A stretch of 64,000 nucleotides of DNA from Tenodera sinensis. Lineage: Eukaryota > Arthropoda > Insecta > Mantodea > Mantidae. Below the pieces are notes generated by a model. That model was not told where the DNA came from, did no database searches, and worked only from the letters and a program-made list of their open reading frames with translations. The DNA is taken from positions 153,039,705 to 153,103,704 of the forward strand of contig CM060964.1 of the NCBI GenBank assembly GCA_030765045.1. Reading direction: 5' to 3'. The stretch's first letter is position 1. Each line of letters opens with the position of its first letter. This document shows positions 10,391 through 21,488 of the stretch, piece by piece. The position numbers and the translations under genes are program-made.

Positions 10391-10780
10391 TGTTACACTT
10401 AAAGTCACTCTTGCACAAGCTCAGAGCAACACGTATGTCAAATGAATCACAACTGAACTGTCTCTACCGGTTTCCAACTCACACTGAATTGCACTCGGCA
10501 CAGTTCACAGTCACTGTCCATCATTCATCACTTCGTAAATATTTTAACTGTCTGACTCGGCACTCAGCAGCCCTTTACATAGGTTCCACGCACTATGAGC
10601 AAATTCCTAGTAATGACATATTTGTGAATGCCAGAAAATGAAGGATCTGGAGCCTGCAACAGCACATAATAGCTATTGTTTCTGTATGGCGTATTGTGGT
10701 ATAAGAGGATAGGTCATTAATGCAGGTACATGCATGGGTCCGTTCTCTGGTGTATGAAATTAGCCGTGGGCATGGTGACA
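10391..10780 (-). repeat. 3' long terminal repeat of the gypsy element
   Basis: On the minus strand a purine-rich tract (GAGGAGGGAGCAG, 10781-10795) directly precedes TGTCACC, the standard polypurine-tract/LTR start. A matching TG..CA end (GTGTAACA) occurs about 390 bp on. The right boundary is firm and the left boundary is inferred. No second full LTR is present, so the element is 5'-truncated. Confidence 0.6.
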
Positions 10781-10795
10781 CTGCTCCCTCCTCAG

Positions 10796-12960
10796 CACTG
10801 GTTTCCTGACCAGCACTGTCATAGCAGGCCAGACCATCCAAGTGGATTACCAGCATCTTACCTCGGGGCAGCCTCTGGATGCGGTAGACTACATTGTTGA
10901 TCCCCTTCAACAGGCGGTATAGTCCTTACCATGGTTGTTGAATCTTGGTGTAATGGCCCTTAGGGTGATACAGGTACACCAGATCTCCCTACTGGAAACC
11001 TTGTCTGTTGGCTTGCTGGTTGTACTGGGTCTTCGTCTAGTCACTTGCTGCCTGGATGTGTTGACGGGTCATCTCGTGTGCATTGTGAAGACGCTCCATG
11101 AGGTTCTCCATATAGTCGACTACTAGCTGTTCTGCCCTGTGGGGGGACTCCCAAACATTAGGTCACACAAAAGATGCAACTCCCTGCCAAAAATTAAACT
11201 AGCTGGCGTCATACCGGTGGTGTGTAGACGATAGTAGGCCAGCAAGGAAAGTGCCATCCTGACATCCCAGTCCCTCTGGTGCTTGCCATGACCTTGCTCA
11301 GGCGTTCTTTGAGAGTTTTATATATCGCTTGACCACACCATCTGGTTGCAGGTGGAGAGGTGTTGTGTGTGTCTTGTGTATTCCAAGTTGCTCCAGCACT
11401 TCTCTCATTAGACTTGACTCAAAGTTTCTGTCCTGGTCATATAATTCCAGCAGTACTCCAAAGTGGTAGAACAGTTCCTCCATGAGGTACTCTGCGATCA
11501 TCTTGGACTCTTGATTAGGCATGCACTTCCGACCTCATGGTAATCCATGACCACCAGCCGATATTTGTTGTCCCTGTCAGAGACAGGGAATGGCCCAGCT
11601 ATGTTGATGACAGTGTGCTCGAAGAGTGCTCCCACATACAGCTGCATGTGGTCACAGCACTTGGTCTGCGAACCACAACTTTCTGTGCTCACCTGACATT
11701 GACAGCTTCATCTCTCAGCATCCACCCGTAGCCTCAATCAGAAGTACCTCTGGCAGAATTTGTCAATCATCTGGTTGGATCCAAGGTGTCCCAAAGAACC
11801 AGCACTTCCTCCAGGACTTCCACAACCTTACTCTGAGGGAGCACTGGCTGCTCTCTCTGGGTATTCCCATCGGGTGATTCCCAAATCTTATATGACACCC
11901 CGTCCTTGGCCCTCAGTGAGTCCCATTGGGCACAGTAACATTTATATTTACCATTTCTTGGTGTGATGTCCTCCCAGCTCCTGCTTCCAATTCTCTTAGG
12001 AGTGGCCAAAGTTGGTTTTGACCAGGTGTTCCCTCCTGAGGTTTGCACTATCCCATTCATTTGCAGGCAGCACCGAAACCACACAGAGAGCTGCGACACA
12101 CTCCTTCTCCAGCCTAGTACAGTGACCGCACTCGGCACAGGGTCTTCCCGACAAGGCATCTGTATTGAAGTGGCTGCTTCCCTTCCGATGTTAAGTTGTA
12201 TTCCTGGGACCTCTGGATGCAACGGCTTGTCTGGCCCTTTAGCTTCTTGAAGCTCAACAGCCAGGTGTGGGTGGAGTGGCCAGTCCTCAATTGGAATGGC
12301 TGAGCGTACAGATATTTATGGAAATGTTCCAGCACCTTCACTACTGCCAGGAGCTCACACTGGGTAACACAGTGGTTCTTTTTGGCCTTAGAGAGTGCCT
12401 TACTGTAGTAGGCTATTACTTGCTTCTGTCTGTCGTGGACCTGGGATAGCACGCCTCCAACACTGCTGTCGCTGGCGTCAAGTGTCATGATGAAATCACC
12501 ACCCAGTTGTGGAAAACCTAAAACAGGCGCAATGCAGAGTGCTGACTTAGGTGCCTGGAACGTGGCCTTGATCTCTTTCGTCCACATGTGTTCCTCCGTC
12601 AAGATAAGTGAGGGAACTCACTTATGTTGGAAAAGCCTCTAACAAACCAGCAGTAGTAACTGCACTGACCCAGAAAACTGTGCTACTCATGTTTACCCTT
12701 CAAATGAGATCAATCTCTCACAGCGTGAGTCTTCTCTGGATGCTTGGCAACCCCAGTTGGTGTAACTATCCGGCTCAAGTAGTGGACCTTCTTGAAGAAG
12801 AGCTGGCACTTCATGTTTGGCTTCAGGTTGGCTGCCTGTAGTCTCTGTAATACTTTGCTCAGTTTCTCCAGGTGATCCTCAGTGTTACCAACCATGATAA
12901 TGTCTTCCAGGTATGGCAGATAGATAGTATAAGTCAGTCCCCTCATCACGACTCCTGTGT
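10796..12960 (-). pseudogene. Ty3/gypsy retrotransposon pol relic
   Basis: This is the pol region of an LTR retrotransposon, in order from the right. Reverse-transcriptase end at 12949-12710 (YLEDIIMVGNTEDHLEKL, where the usual YLDD is changed to YLED). RNase H at 12602-12270 (FIMTLDASDSSVGGVLSQ, AYYSKALSKAKKNHCVTQCE). Integrase linker and zinc region at 12222-11700. Integrase core at 11690-11298 (INIAGPFPVSDRDNKYRLVVM, NFESSLMREVLEQLGIHKT). C-terminal domain at 10910-10850 (INNVVYRIQRLPRGKMLVIHLD). Many frameshifts and stops interrupt it. Gag, protease and most of RT are absent upstream of 12960, where an inverted LTR-like piece begins. No env-like frame is seen. Confidence 0.88.
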
Positions 12961-13060
12961 TAATGACCTATTGCATGACAGGGCAATAGGCCATACAGAA
13001 ACAGTCACTATTGTGTGCCATTCTGGGCTCCTTAAGTTTTCTGGCATTTGCAAATGTTCA
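12955..13060 (+). repeat. inverted LTR-like fragment
   Basis: The stretch GTTAATGACCTATTGC, GCCATACAGAAACAGTCACT, TTTTCTGGCATTTGCAAAT matches the LTR at 10720-10610 in reverse complement. It therefore lies in the opposite orientation to the gypsy element it abuts. It could be a second related insertion or a rearrangement that removed the 5' half. Confidence 0.65.
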
Positions 13061-13084
13061 ATTTATAGGGGAGCACAAACTTTC

Positions 13085-14247
13085 CAACTGTAGTCTGGCT
13101 GCGACAAAGAAGCACAGGATCAAGAAATTCATGCTGAGTTGAAGGATCACCCAGTTATAATACACTGCGATGAGACCACTGACCGAATGAGTAGGGCTAT
13201 TTGTTTGTATTGTTTAGGACTCTACCTAAAGATGCTATTAATATACCAAAGGTGCTTGTTGCAGGAGTACATGTTGCTGGAAAATGTGAACTCGCAGGAA
13301 TGTTGCCAGTCCATCGTGGATGATATCCAAAAACATAAAGCATAGTATAACATCACAATTGCCATTGCCACTGATGGTGCACATTATATGGGAAAGTGTG
13401 TGCAAACATCAAGAGGAGTGGTTTCCATCAAACTTGTTCATGTTGAATGTTCATCACATAAGCTAGATCTTATGACTAGAATTTGGCCAAAAAAAACTAT
13501 AAAGACGTAATGAATGTGTCATGAAAGCAAAACATGCTTTCCTCAATACAAGAAAGTAAAGCATAAATACATGGTTTCTTCAATATAAACATGGTGATGA
13601 GAAAACAACTAAAGTGTTACCTTCTCCAGTAGTAACCCGGTGGGATACATGGTTTACTGCTGTGGTATATCTGTCAGATATTTATTGATTTAGTTGAATA
13701 CTTTAAAGAAGTTGACAGTGGTGCTGATAGCACAAGCTACTTTTAGAAATAAAATGACAGTGAAGTTAATGTCATCCTGTGTGAAGTAATCTTTAGTAAA
13801 GAACACTGTGCTGCTATGGCTGAAATGAAACCTGTTTTGAAGGTAGAGATTATGCACTAGCCCATAAGATTTGTTCCTGAAGTAAATGAACTTACTGATG
13901 ACTATAAAACTGTGGAGAGCTTTATTTTAAAACAAGAAACAGTTAATAACTTTAATAGTCAGTCACATGATAGGAAACAAGGTGTAGAGAACAGGATGAA
14001 GGATTTTGGTATGGCATGCATTAATGAACGTACAAATTTGGTTTTGAAAGATGTTGGACATGAAGTTTTTGATTCTGTCACAGTACTGTTTCACTTACCT
14101 CAGTTAAAAATTGCTGTAGTAGATTCTTCTTTGGGAGACAAAATGAAAAAGATCCCATTTTTTGATAATTTACAACCATGGAAAAAAATATTGAGCGCTG
14201 TAAATTTTCCAAGTGTTGCTTCGGCCTCATGGAAATACACAAAGTAA
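13085..14247 (+). pseudogene. hAT transposase relic, DUF659/CGBP1-like type
   Basis: Plus frames give VIIHCDETTDRMSRAICLY, then ITIAIATDGAHYMGKC, HVECSSHKLDLMTRIW and VVTRWDTWFTAVVYL. These match in order the blocks DET-D, D-A-YM, H--C--H-LNL and TRW--W of the hAT lineage that gave rise to CGG-repeat-binding proteins. The frame from 13912 to 14247 is open and seems to continue the protein (KKIPFFDN). Frameshifts near 13345 and 13500 and stops around 13690-13860 make it non-functional. A possible C-terminus (NVDCERALLVHNDILLDKRT) lies at 15660-15800, separated by about 1.4 kb of other sequence. Confidence 0.75.
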
Positions 14248-14479
14248 CCAGAGCATGGTTCACACAAGGCGTGTGGACTATGCTCCAAAGCAGGCTTGTA
14301 CACAGCGAGATAAGACACAGTTTATTACTTTATAACATAAAATAGTAACCAGGGTACAATCAAAAGAACCGTTCTTTGCCAACATGCACAGAAACACTCA
14401 CAAAATACGTAAGCCAAATCCTGAGGGTTGAACTGTCTGTTAAGAGTTCCCTGTATACACGAAGAAGTTGTTCGTGGTA

Positions 14480-14570
14480 GAAATGGCTCAGTGCCAACAT
14501 TCTGCACTTGAAACTCAGTGTGCTCTGCAGCATGGAAGTTTGAGTCCCATGACCCAAGTAGTTTTTTATT
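14480..14570 (+). other. weak tRNA-like segment
   Basis: AATGGCTCAGTGCC (A-box-like) and AAGTTTGAGTCCC (B-box-like) lie about 50 bp apart and are followed by a T-rich stretch. It may be a decayed SINE head inserted into the hAT relic. A second, weaker one lies inverted at 15000-15055. Nothing else was recognised between 14248 and 15650. Confidence 0.3.
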
Positions 14571-15649
14571 TCTTTTCTATTTTTATTTCATATTAACACC
14601 TTTTATATGATGTAGATTATGTTCTGCAAATCAATATTGACTACTGTATGTGAAATCTTTATCAGTTGTTCTTGCAAAGTAGAAAATGAAGAAAAATACA
14701 GCAACCTGATCTCCAGTTGCTTTTAAATGTGTGATTGAGGGCCTCTTTTTGTGCTGAATGGAACTAAACACAAGTATGTGACTGACACAGAAAGAAACAC
14801 AATGATACAAGAATCAAGCTTCTCACTAGTAGTTGAAAGAGTTGGCTATTACATAGATACCTACATACATATATCTAATACTCAATTCTTAACTAATATT
14901 GCTTAAACTCTATATTACTTTAAATTAAAAATACGAAGTAGAACATGAAAATAGAGGAAACAAAATAAAGGGAGGGAAAAATTATATTCTGTTGCCGAGG
15001 TTTGAGCGTAAGTTCACCAGTTCTCAAAGCGCGTGCGTTACCTCTGAGCTGTATTTGTTTGGGACTCCAATCGTCTACTGGCACATCCATATACATGCTC
15101 TAACACTGGCCACATTTTTTATGGTAGCATGACTAATTTATCGTATTCAGGGTACTTCATGTCTTATGAAACATGTCATTGGTTGTTTCGGTTGATTGGG
15201 TATTGCTGCTCCTATATGTGCAACTACCAATGCACATAGCATCAGACAGAAACATGTTTGGGTTTGTTAACAAATTGACTAATGAAGAATGGGAAGTACG
15301 GCACTAGTTCTCGCACTACCCCTCTTTCTTTATCAGGAACCAATACAAATGCAGACACAATTCAAGAGATAGTCTATATATGTGTTTGACAGATGATAAC
15401 ATATGCCGCTGAGACTATTAGCTCGGTTTAACTGCATATTGCAAATACGAGTACCTACCAGTCTAAACTGCGCTGCGATACGAAGTAGGACTTAGAAGTT
15501 GTTGTGCTCTCAATAATTTTTTCCATGGCTGTACATGTTCATGATTTTGCTAAATTCTGTATACAGCTGCAAAGAGTCAAAATTTGCCTGTCACTTAAGA
15601 ACGTGATCTAGAACTTGTATGAGGGTTAATACAAGATTATCCAATAGTT

Positions 15650-15800
15650 GGTTTAAAGTGTCCCCAGTTGATGTATAATTCAATTTCTAATGTTGATTGT
15701 GAAAGAGCTCTTTTAGTACACAATGATATTTTGTTAGATAAAAGAACCAATATTATAACTGGGAACTTTGAAACTATGTTTACTTGTTATTTTAGTTTTT
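15650..15800 (+). pseudogene. probable hAT C-terminal (dimerisation) fragment
   Basis: The plus frame reads NSNVDCERALLVHNDILLDK followed by RTNIITGNFETMFTCYFSFY and then a stop. Its position and form resemble the VE-SFS--K-IL-D-R block closing hAT proteins. It is probably the end of the relic that starts at 13085, separated by a later insertion. The match is weaker than for the other hAT pieces. Confidence 0.45.
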
Positions 15801-15964
15801 ATTCACCATAAAATTGTGTCCCTATTGATTGTTGATACTTATAAACATTATTGCTCACAGCAATATCTTCAGTGATGCAGAGTTAAGACAAAGAAAGTGT
15901 GCAAATCCGGTTACAAGAAGTAGTGGACACTATTTATACTGAACAAGTGAGAAATATCTCAGTT

Positions 15965-16250
15965 ATAAAAACTGAATTACATAAATACGCAGAAAGGAAG
16001 TAATAATTTGGAATATCGTTTCAGCAGATGCAGCCTCATCTACCTCTGGGACCTCTTCCTTGCCTCTATAACAATGTTGTGTAACATAAATGCTGCTACT
16101 ATGATGGCAGGAACACGAGGTAATTTTACTCTTAGCTCCATTGCTAAGACAAGGGAATTTTCTCTTTAACACCCCAAAAATTCTTTCAGTAACATCTATT
16201 TTTCCTATGAGAATGATTATAAGCTCTCTTTGTATCAGGTACCCCATATA
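15965..16250 (-). pseudogene. Harbinger/PIF (HARBI1-like) nuclease C-terminal fragment
   Basis: The minus strand reads TERIFGVLKRKFPCLSNGAK and then EEVPEVDE. It corresponds to the ER-FGV-KRRFP-L block near the third catalytic residue of DDE_Tnp_4 (HARBI1-like) proteins and the PP-DE tail that follows. One open frame covers the fragment, but no start, catalytic aspartates or terminal repeats are nearby. It is a relic of a few hundred bases. Confidence 0.7.
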
Positions 16251-16629
16251 ACATAGGAGTTAGTATATAGTGACAGCTGCAGTAACTACTGCCTCTGAGG
16301 AGCAGACCTTCAGGCCTTTGCCATTTCAAATTATGCATGGGCCCTTGAATTCATTAAAAAGTTGCTGTCATGAGCAGATCTTGGCCAACTGGGTACAATG
16401 TTTAAACATCTGAGCTTCGAATCACAAAACTGGTACATTTAAAGAAAACTACTCATCCAATTTGTATAAATCTCTGTATTATTGTCCCCGGAAGAAGTTA
16501 TTGGTATTGGGAATAGTCTATCAAACCCAAGACTCCTGGTAACTGACTTCCATAAAAAAAGTTCATGCAAGGTGCATCTTACTTTGTTTCCTGCAGTAGG
16601 CATTTCATGTACAGATGGCTCTAAATGTT

Positions 16630-17088
16630 TTCTGATGGATATCTGCACATTATGGAATTGCTGGAAATGAAACAGCTGATTTTCTTGCCAAAAAAGGTAC
16701 AAATTTAGATCAGAATGCAAATAAAAGCTTACCTTTTACATCTATAAAAAGACTAATTAAAAACAAATATAAAATCAAACAAACTCGAATACTATGTAAC
16801 AAAGGAAAAGATAAAAATTGGAACATTCTAATAAAAAACCAGAAATTATTCCCAAAATCCTCTGATAAACTATGGTAGCAACGTTTAATTACTTATGGAA
16901 CATGATTATTTGGCCAGACACTTACACAAAATAGTCTCTATGCAACAAAGAAGAAATGACTGAACATCATCTACAAACCTGGGAAGTTCTACCTGTTGGA
17001 TCCACTACAGAGACATATTGGAGAGCAAGAGCACTAATGGCTTTAGTGGCAAAGCCCAGCATTTGGTAACAACAACAACCTATCAAGG
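16630..17088 (+). pseudogene. LINE 3' end: RNase H end and zinc-finger region with (CAA)n tail
   Basis: Plus frames read WISAHYGIAGNETADFLAKK, then PFTSIKRLIKNKYKIKQTR, then EMTEHHLQTWE, ending just before TAACAACAACAAC. This is the same family as the insertion at 38455-40334 (WIPAHCGVMGNEAADSLAKK, EMNEDHLKTCE). The active-site aspartate and histidine positions are retained, but frameshifts near 16860 and 16940 show decay. It is 5'-truncated within RNase H. Confidence 0.8.
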
Positions 17089-18325
17089 TTAATGCACCAT
17101 ACTTTTGTGACTTGTGCCATGATGCAGTTTGCTGCAGTACTTCTATTACTAGTGTTATGCTAAACTTTTGTTTTATTTTCAAGTTCTGTTTCCTGTTGTT
17201 TCTGACAGCCTTACATTGCTCTAAACTTTGATGTTGAAATTTCATGTCAAATACACGGTTTCTGTTTACTGAATAAAAACAATTTTAAAAATTTTCAATG
17301 TGCATGTATGTGTCTCCATGAATAGCTTAAATAAAATCCCTAAAATAGTGTAAATACTACAATTACACAGTTAAATGAGCCAGACAGAGATGTGTATAAA
17401 GTCTCCTGAACATAAAATATCCTTTACTTGGAAACACTTGTGTTATTTCTTATTTTCTTGTAAATATCTGTAGTGGTTTTAGTTTAAATAGCACTAGTTT
17501 GCTAAGTTCGCATAACACAAACTTTGTCCAGCTGGCATTTAATGTATAGCCCATATAGTTGTTTAACTCACCTAGTTATAAAATAAGAAAACATTCAGCT
17601 CCTTGGTGCAGTCATCATAAATGTCAGTGTTTTTGAATCTTCTTCACAATGAGTTGCCGAGTGAGGTTTCGTCCAAGATTCCTCTGCCATCATAAAAGTT
17701 TTGGTACATCTCAGTTCAGTGGACTTGAATTCATTTGGAGGGAGTTTAAACTCTTTTGTGTGTATTTTTAAACCTACAAGGAAATGACAAAAACTTGCAG
17801 TTATATGAATAGGATTAAAATGTTCAATTTTTATCAAGTAAAGTTTACTCTAGCATTTGTAGTTCCTGAAATAATTTATATTTAGGTTTTCCAGTACTGA
17901 AGACTAGATTGGCCGCTATGAACATTTTAAACTACCAAAGTTCTTTACATGATTTAATGGCAAACAAAGGGCATTTGATATGTGCAGTTGAATTTCGTTC
18001 GGCATCTTGCATGACATCCAAGAAAGAAACAATATAACTGAATTATTCTGTAACTTGAAATAATAGAAAATACTTCATTCACAATTAACGAAAATGCATG
18101 TGAGCATTTTTATAGTTAGAACTATAATATAAAATGAGAGTTACATGAAATTGGTAATGGATAGAGGAAGTTTTGAATGTTGCATACAATCTTGTAAGTC
18201 ATCTATAATGTAGTGATACTGTGCCTCCACTCCAGAAAATACAAATATTTATTTACTTCAGAAAATATTGTTCTATTACACTCTTAGCTTCCATCATGAT
18301 ATAGATAGGAGTGTATTAATTAATA
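17089..18325. other. no recognisable feature
   Basis: AT-rich sequence. A minus frame at 17595-17837 is open for 80 codons but resembles nothing known to me. Confidence 0.5.
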
Positions 18326-19300
18326 CAGTAGAATCCCAATAACTCGACTGTTCATAACACAACAACCTATTTTATTTTTATTTTAAAATTTTTTTCGTTA
18401 ATAATTTATAATAATTTCTATTATCTACTATACGGTATGAATAGTATAGGTAAATTTTAATTAGTGTATGTGTACAATCTACCTCAATCTCCCTCGCAGT
18501 AGCAAATGGGCTGACCAAGTATTGACCTTTGATATCTAGTTAGAACATAAACAACTGCCAGACCATTGTCATGAAACCAAAAGCTTGCCACTAATAATGT
18601 GGTTACACAGTACAAACACTTGTTAGGAAGGTTTGAAGGTTTATTGCTTTACCCAGTACAAAGGTATTTTTAGACGTGACAATTGCACAGTGGTTTATGA
18701 TCGAGTTCACTTTTGTATTTATAAGACCATAGGTATGTCAGGTTACCTTTCCAACTTCCATGAACCGTACATGATTAAGTACAGTGCCACCTCACATTAT
18801 CAGCAGTGTCTTGTTTATTTCAAGGAAGTAAACATAGACATTACCCACATCATCAATTTATGTCACTCACACACATTCAAGCAGGATCATTTGCCACGTG
18901 TACAAAATACCTGTGTATGTGGTGAGCTAAACTTCCAGTTACCTATTTCTGGTTACAGTGCAGCTTCCATGATTTCAGGCTTTACTGTTAGTATTGTAAG
19001 TTGTGTTTGTGCCAGTGAAAATGTTGAACAAGAAGAAAAGACAAGTTAACATGACAATGGAAATTAAATTGGATGTGTTATAGAGACCAGACAAAGGGGA
19101 ACATATTAATACTTAATACATTTTAGAATATGTTATACTTTTGTTTCCTATATTGTGCTAGAATATGTATTTATTTAATTTACAGTGTTATGTTATGGGT
19201 TGTGAATAACAGCCCCCTTATTCTGTAAAACTTGACATTTCGGTAACTCGACAACCTCTCAGTCCACATTAGGTCAAGTTATCAGAATTCCACTATACTG
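18326..19300 (+). mobile_element. Tigger/pogo-type element, internally deleted
   Basis: The left terminus CAGTAGAATCCCAATAACTC and the reverse complement of the right one (CAGTATAGTGGAATTC, TGATAACTTGACC) are pogo/Tigger-type inverted repeats. TA flanks both (18324-18325 and 19301-19302). The ATG at 19021 opens MLNKKKRQVNMTMEIKLDVL, the start of the helix-turn-helix domain of Tigger/CENP-B-like transposases, followed by a stop after 20 codons and then PDKGEH. The remaining transposase is missing. The 138-codon frame at 18633-19049 lies in what should be 5' leader and is probably chance. Confidence 0.88.
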
Positions 19301-19314
19301 TAGACTTTTTTTTT

Positions 19315-19405
19315 TACTTGATCTGTCACCTATAATAGCAGTGTATTGCACCCAAAAATTCTATGTCGGGATTTCACTGGAAATACATGCTTTGAGGCTC
19401 CTGCA
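19315..19405 (-). repeat. GCCTCAAAACATATATTTCC repeat unit, copy 3
   Basis: Reverse complement: GAGCCTCAAAGCATGTATTTCC, GTGAAATCCCGACATAG and then AAGTAAAAA. It matches the units at 6118 and 7070 and lies between the Tigger and hAT elements. Confidence 0.6.
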
Positions 19406-19668
19406 TTTTGCATTGCTCTTCTTATTGTGTGTTTTTATCGTAGCATTAGTTGTCTTGGAAATATTTATTAGGGCTCAGATTTTTAGGTGCTAAAACCTCG
19501 GAAAATATTTATTTTTTATATGCTAAAAATGGAAAAAAATATGTGCCAAAAAGTAAAAAATATGTGCTAAAATAAAATATTTTTAAGAACTGAATGCCCA
19601 AAATAATATAAATGTACGTGGTACTCACCAGACATTACTCTTGGAAGGGGTCATCAAGTACTGTAGTG

Positions 19669-19915
19669 CCCGCCTCGGTTGCGTGATGGCTAGCATGTCT
19701 GCCTCATGTTCAAGAGGTCGCGAGTTCGAATCTCGCTTAGGGTAAGTTATCCAGGTAAGATTTTTTTTCTGAGGTTTTCCCTACCCTGAGAAGACGAATT
19801 TTGGGTAACTTAAAGCTCCATGGACCTCGGGCTCATTTGAGCATCATTTCACCCATTTCATTTCATTCATTTGTCTGATATGACACAATGTTGGAGGACA
19901 TTAATTAAAAAAAAA
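19669..19915 (+). mobile_element. SINE-1 copy B, 13-bp target duplications
   Basis: This is the clearest copy of the family. The head GCCCGCCTCGGTTGCGTGAT is followed by an A-box-like TGGCTAGCATG, B box GAGTTCGAATC and a body with GGTAAGTTATCC and TTTTCCCTACCCTGAG, ending in A11. AAGTACTGTAGTG flanks it at 19656-19668 and 19916-19928. It is inserted in the 3' part of the hAT element. Confidence 0.92.
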
Positions 19916-19928
19916 AAGTACTGTAGTG

Positions 19929-20164
19929 TTACAATATATAACCACATACTTCCTTAAATGCTCCATCTCGAAAGATTGATGATTGTCACGAAGAAGTGTC
20001 TTGAATTTCGAAAATGATTGTTCCACATCACAAGAAGTAAGTCTAACATAATTGTAACATGGAGTGTCACTCACACCCACAACAATGTCTTCATGTTGCC
20101 CATCCAACACATATGAAATTTTACAGACTGTATTAAATCCATTATTATTTTCGAACACTTCCTT
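19929..20164 (-). pseudogene. hAT transposase C-terminal fragment
   Basis: The minus strand encodes EVFENNNGFNTVCKIS and then NYVRLTSCDVEQSFSKFKTL and LRDNHQSFEMEHLRKYVV, ending ..CN. This is the hAT dimerisation block (T/S-CDVE-SFS--K-LL--NR-SF--E-L). The frame is open through the whole block, so it is relatively well preserved. The rest of the gene was displaced or lost when repeat X moved in upstream. It is the coding content expected for the surrounding 19469-22442 element. Confidence 0.8.
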
Positions 20165-20286
20165 GCATTTTCTTTTTACTTTCCCTGCTACGTACAGTAA
20201 GTAGAGGAAGGTATCCCACACAAAAATTTGATGTCGGAAAAATTTTGAGGCCCCCTGAAGCCAAAAAAAAGCATTTTTAGAAAAAG

Positions 20287-20460
20287 GTCTGTGGTGTGTG
20301 TGGGAATGGGGCAGGGGCATGGGGGTGGGTCTGTGTGTGTGTGGGTGTGGGGGTGGGTGGGTGCGTGCGTGCGTGCGTGCGCGCGCCTGTGGGTGGATGT
20401 GTCTGTGGGTGTACGTCTGTGTGTCTGTCTGTGTATTTGTGCCTGTCTGTGTCTGTCAGT
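20287..20460. repeat. GT-rich microsatellite
   Basis: GT, GTGG, GTGC and CTGT repeats. All long open frames here, on both strands, are low-complexity translations. Confidence 0.9.
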
Positions 20461-20518
20461 TTGTGGGCAGCATAACTCAAAAGCGAAAAGTCGACTAAAA
20501 ACTAAAATTGGTATTAAA

Positions 20519-20859
20519 ATTTGAGAGGAAGAACTGGAACTTAAAAATTCAATGCCACAACTGGGATTTGAACCACAGACCTTCTGCTTACCGGGCAGCT
20601 GCTCTACCACTGAGCTATTGTGACAAACTGCCAGAATGGCATTAAATTCTCAAACCAGTTCGTGTTTCTCCTGGTAAACCACAAAGGCAGTCTCACATCA
20701 GAGACAAATTACCCCAATGGTGACTTACTATTGTAAGTACTTTATGTCCCAGGATTAAATAACCTTCAGATGGTAATTATTATTTATTTATGCCAACAAA
20801 CTTACTGTTGGTGTTTTTAAATACACCAACAGTAAGTTTGTTGGCATAAATAAATAATA
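20519..20859 (-). mobile_element. SINE-3 copy A: tRNA-like segment plus terminal palindrome
   Basis: This is a 341-bp insertion flanked by perfect 12-bp duplications ATTGGTATTAAA (20507-20518 and 20860-20871). On the minus strand a tRNA-like segment carries an A box (TAGCTCAGTGGTAGAGC) and a B box (GGTTCAAATCC) at about 20560-20635. At the opposite end 20775-20814 and 20823-20862 are a perfect 40-bp inverted repeat with an 8-base spacer, ending in an ATAA-type repeat. Each arm contains a small hairpin of its own (CCAACA/TGTTGG). The body between is about 210 bp and matches 46899-47234. Which strand is the transcribed one is unresolved. Confidence 0.88.
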
Positions 20860-21488
20860 ATTGGTATTAAAGTTTAACTTCTTTCAAGGATGCGGAATGA
20901 AGATTTTGAAGAAAATTGCTCCACTCTAAACTATCCTTTACATGGAAAATGTTTTGAAAATTTTTATTTTCTTGAAGATGGCTCTAAAGATTTTGATTAA
21001 AATGACATATGTTTAATATTTTGAATTTTATGGCTGTAGCGTATGTAGTCCTCTTTGCTCTGAATGACTTTTGAATAACTCATAAACCATAAGAGATAGA
21101 ACAAATCTTACTATACAAAAAATGTTGATCTCGCTAAAACACAATTCATGTCCAAATAAATTTTTTGTACTGTGAACCATTTCAGAGATACTCCTTGTTA
21201 TCTGTGTGAGTTTTAGAAAACTTCCACTTTCATATGCAGCATTGTTGTTCAGTTTTCTATATGTTAACCGTGCTAAGAGAACGGAATCTCAAAGCTTTAA
21301 AAGATTTGAGTCGCTCAAAGCCTACTACTTTATTCCTATATTCCGCTTCCAGCTACAAGGAAATAAGCAATAAGATAATTTCTGCAAATGTTTATCTCAA
21401 CTAACAAGAAGAAGATATAGGAATATGAGTTTGTAATAATGGTTATTACAAGAGTAAGGAATGTCGTATGAGTGCAATACATCAGATT

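Larger units (their letters stand above)
20165..21488 (+). repeat. repeat X, copy 2, with SINE-3 inserted
   Basis: It begins with the inverted GGGGCCCTGAAGCC / GCATTTTTAGAAAAAG arm, continues through a GT-rich microsatellite, then follows 6361-7052 closely to GAGTGCAATAC. SINE-3 copy A interrupts it at 20519-20859. The interruption is certain because copy 1 runs through uninterrupted. Confidence 0.8.

Noticed and set aside
14480..15055. Functional tRNA genes
   Set aside because: A- and B-box-like text exists, but no acceptor or anticodon stem pairs well. Decayed SINE heads are more likely.
18633..19049. 138-codon plus frame inside the Tigger element
   Set aside because: It is not related to the transposase reading, which starts at 19021 in another frame, and has no recognisable domain.
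20277..20610. Long His/Thr- or Val/Gly/Cys-rich open frames on both strands
   Set aside because: They are translations of the GT microsatellite and have no coding evidence.
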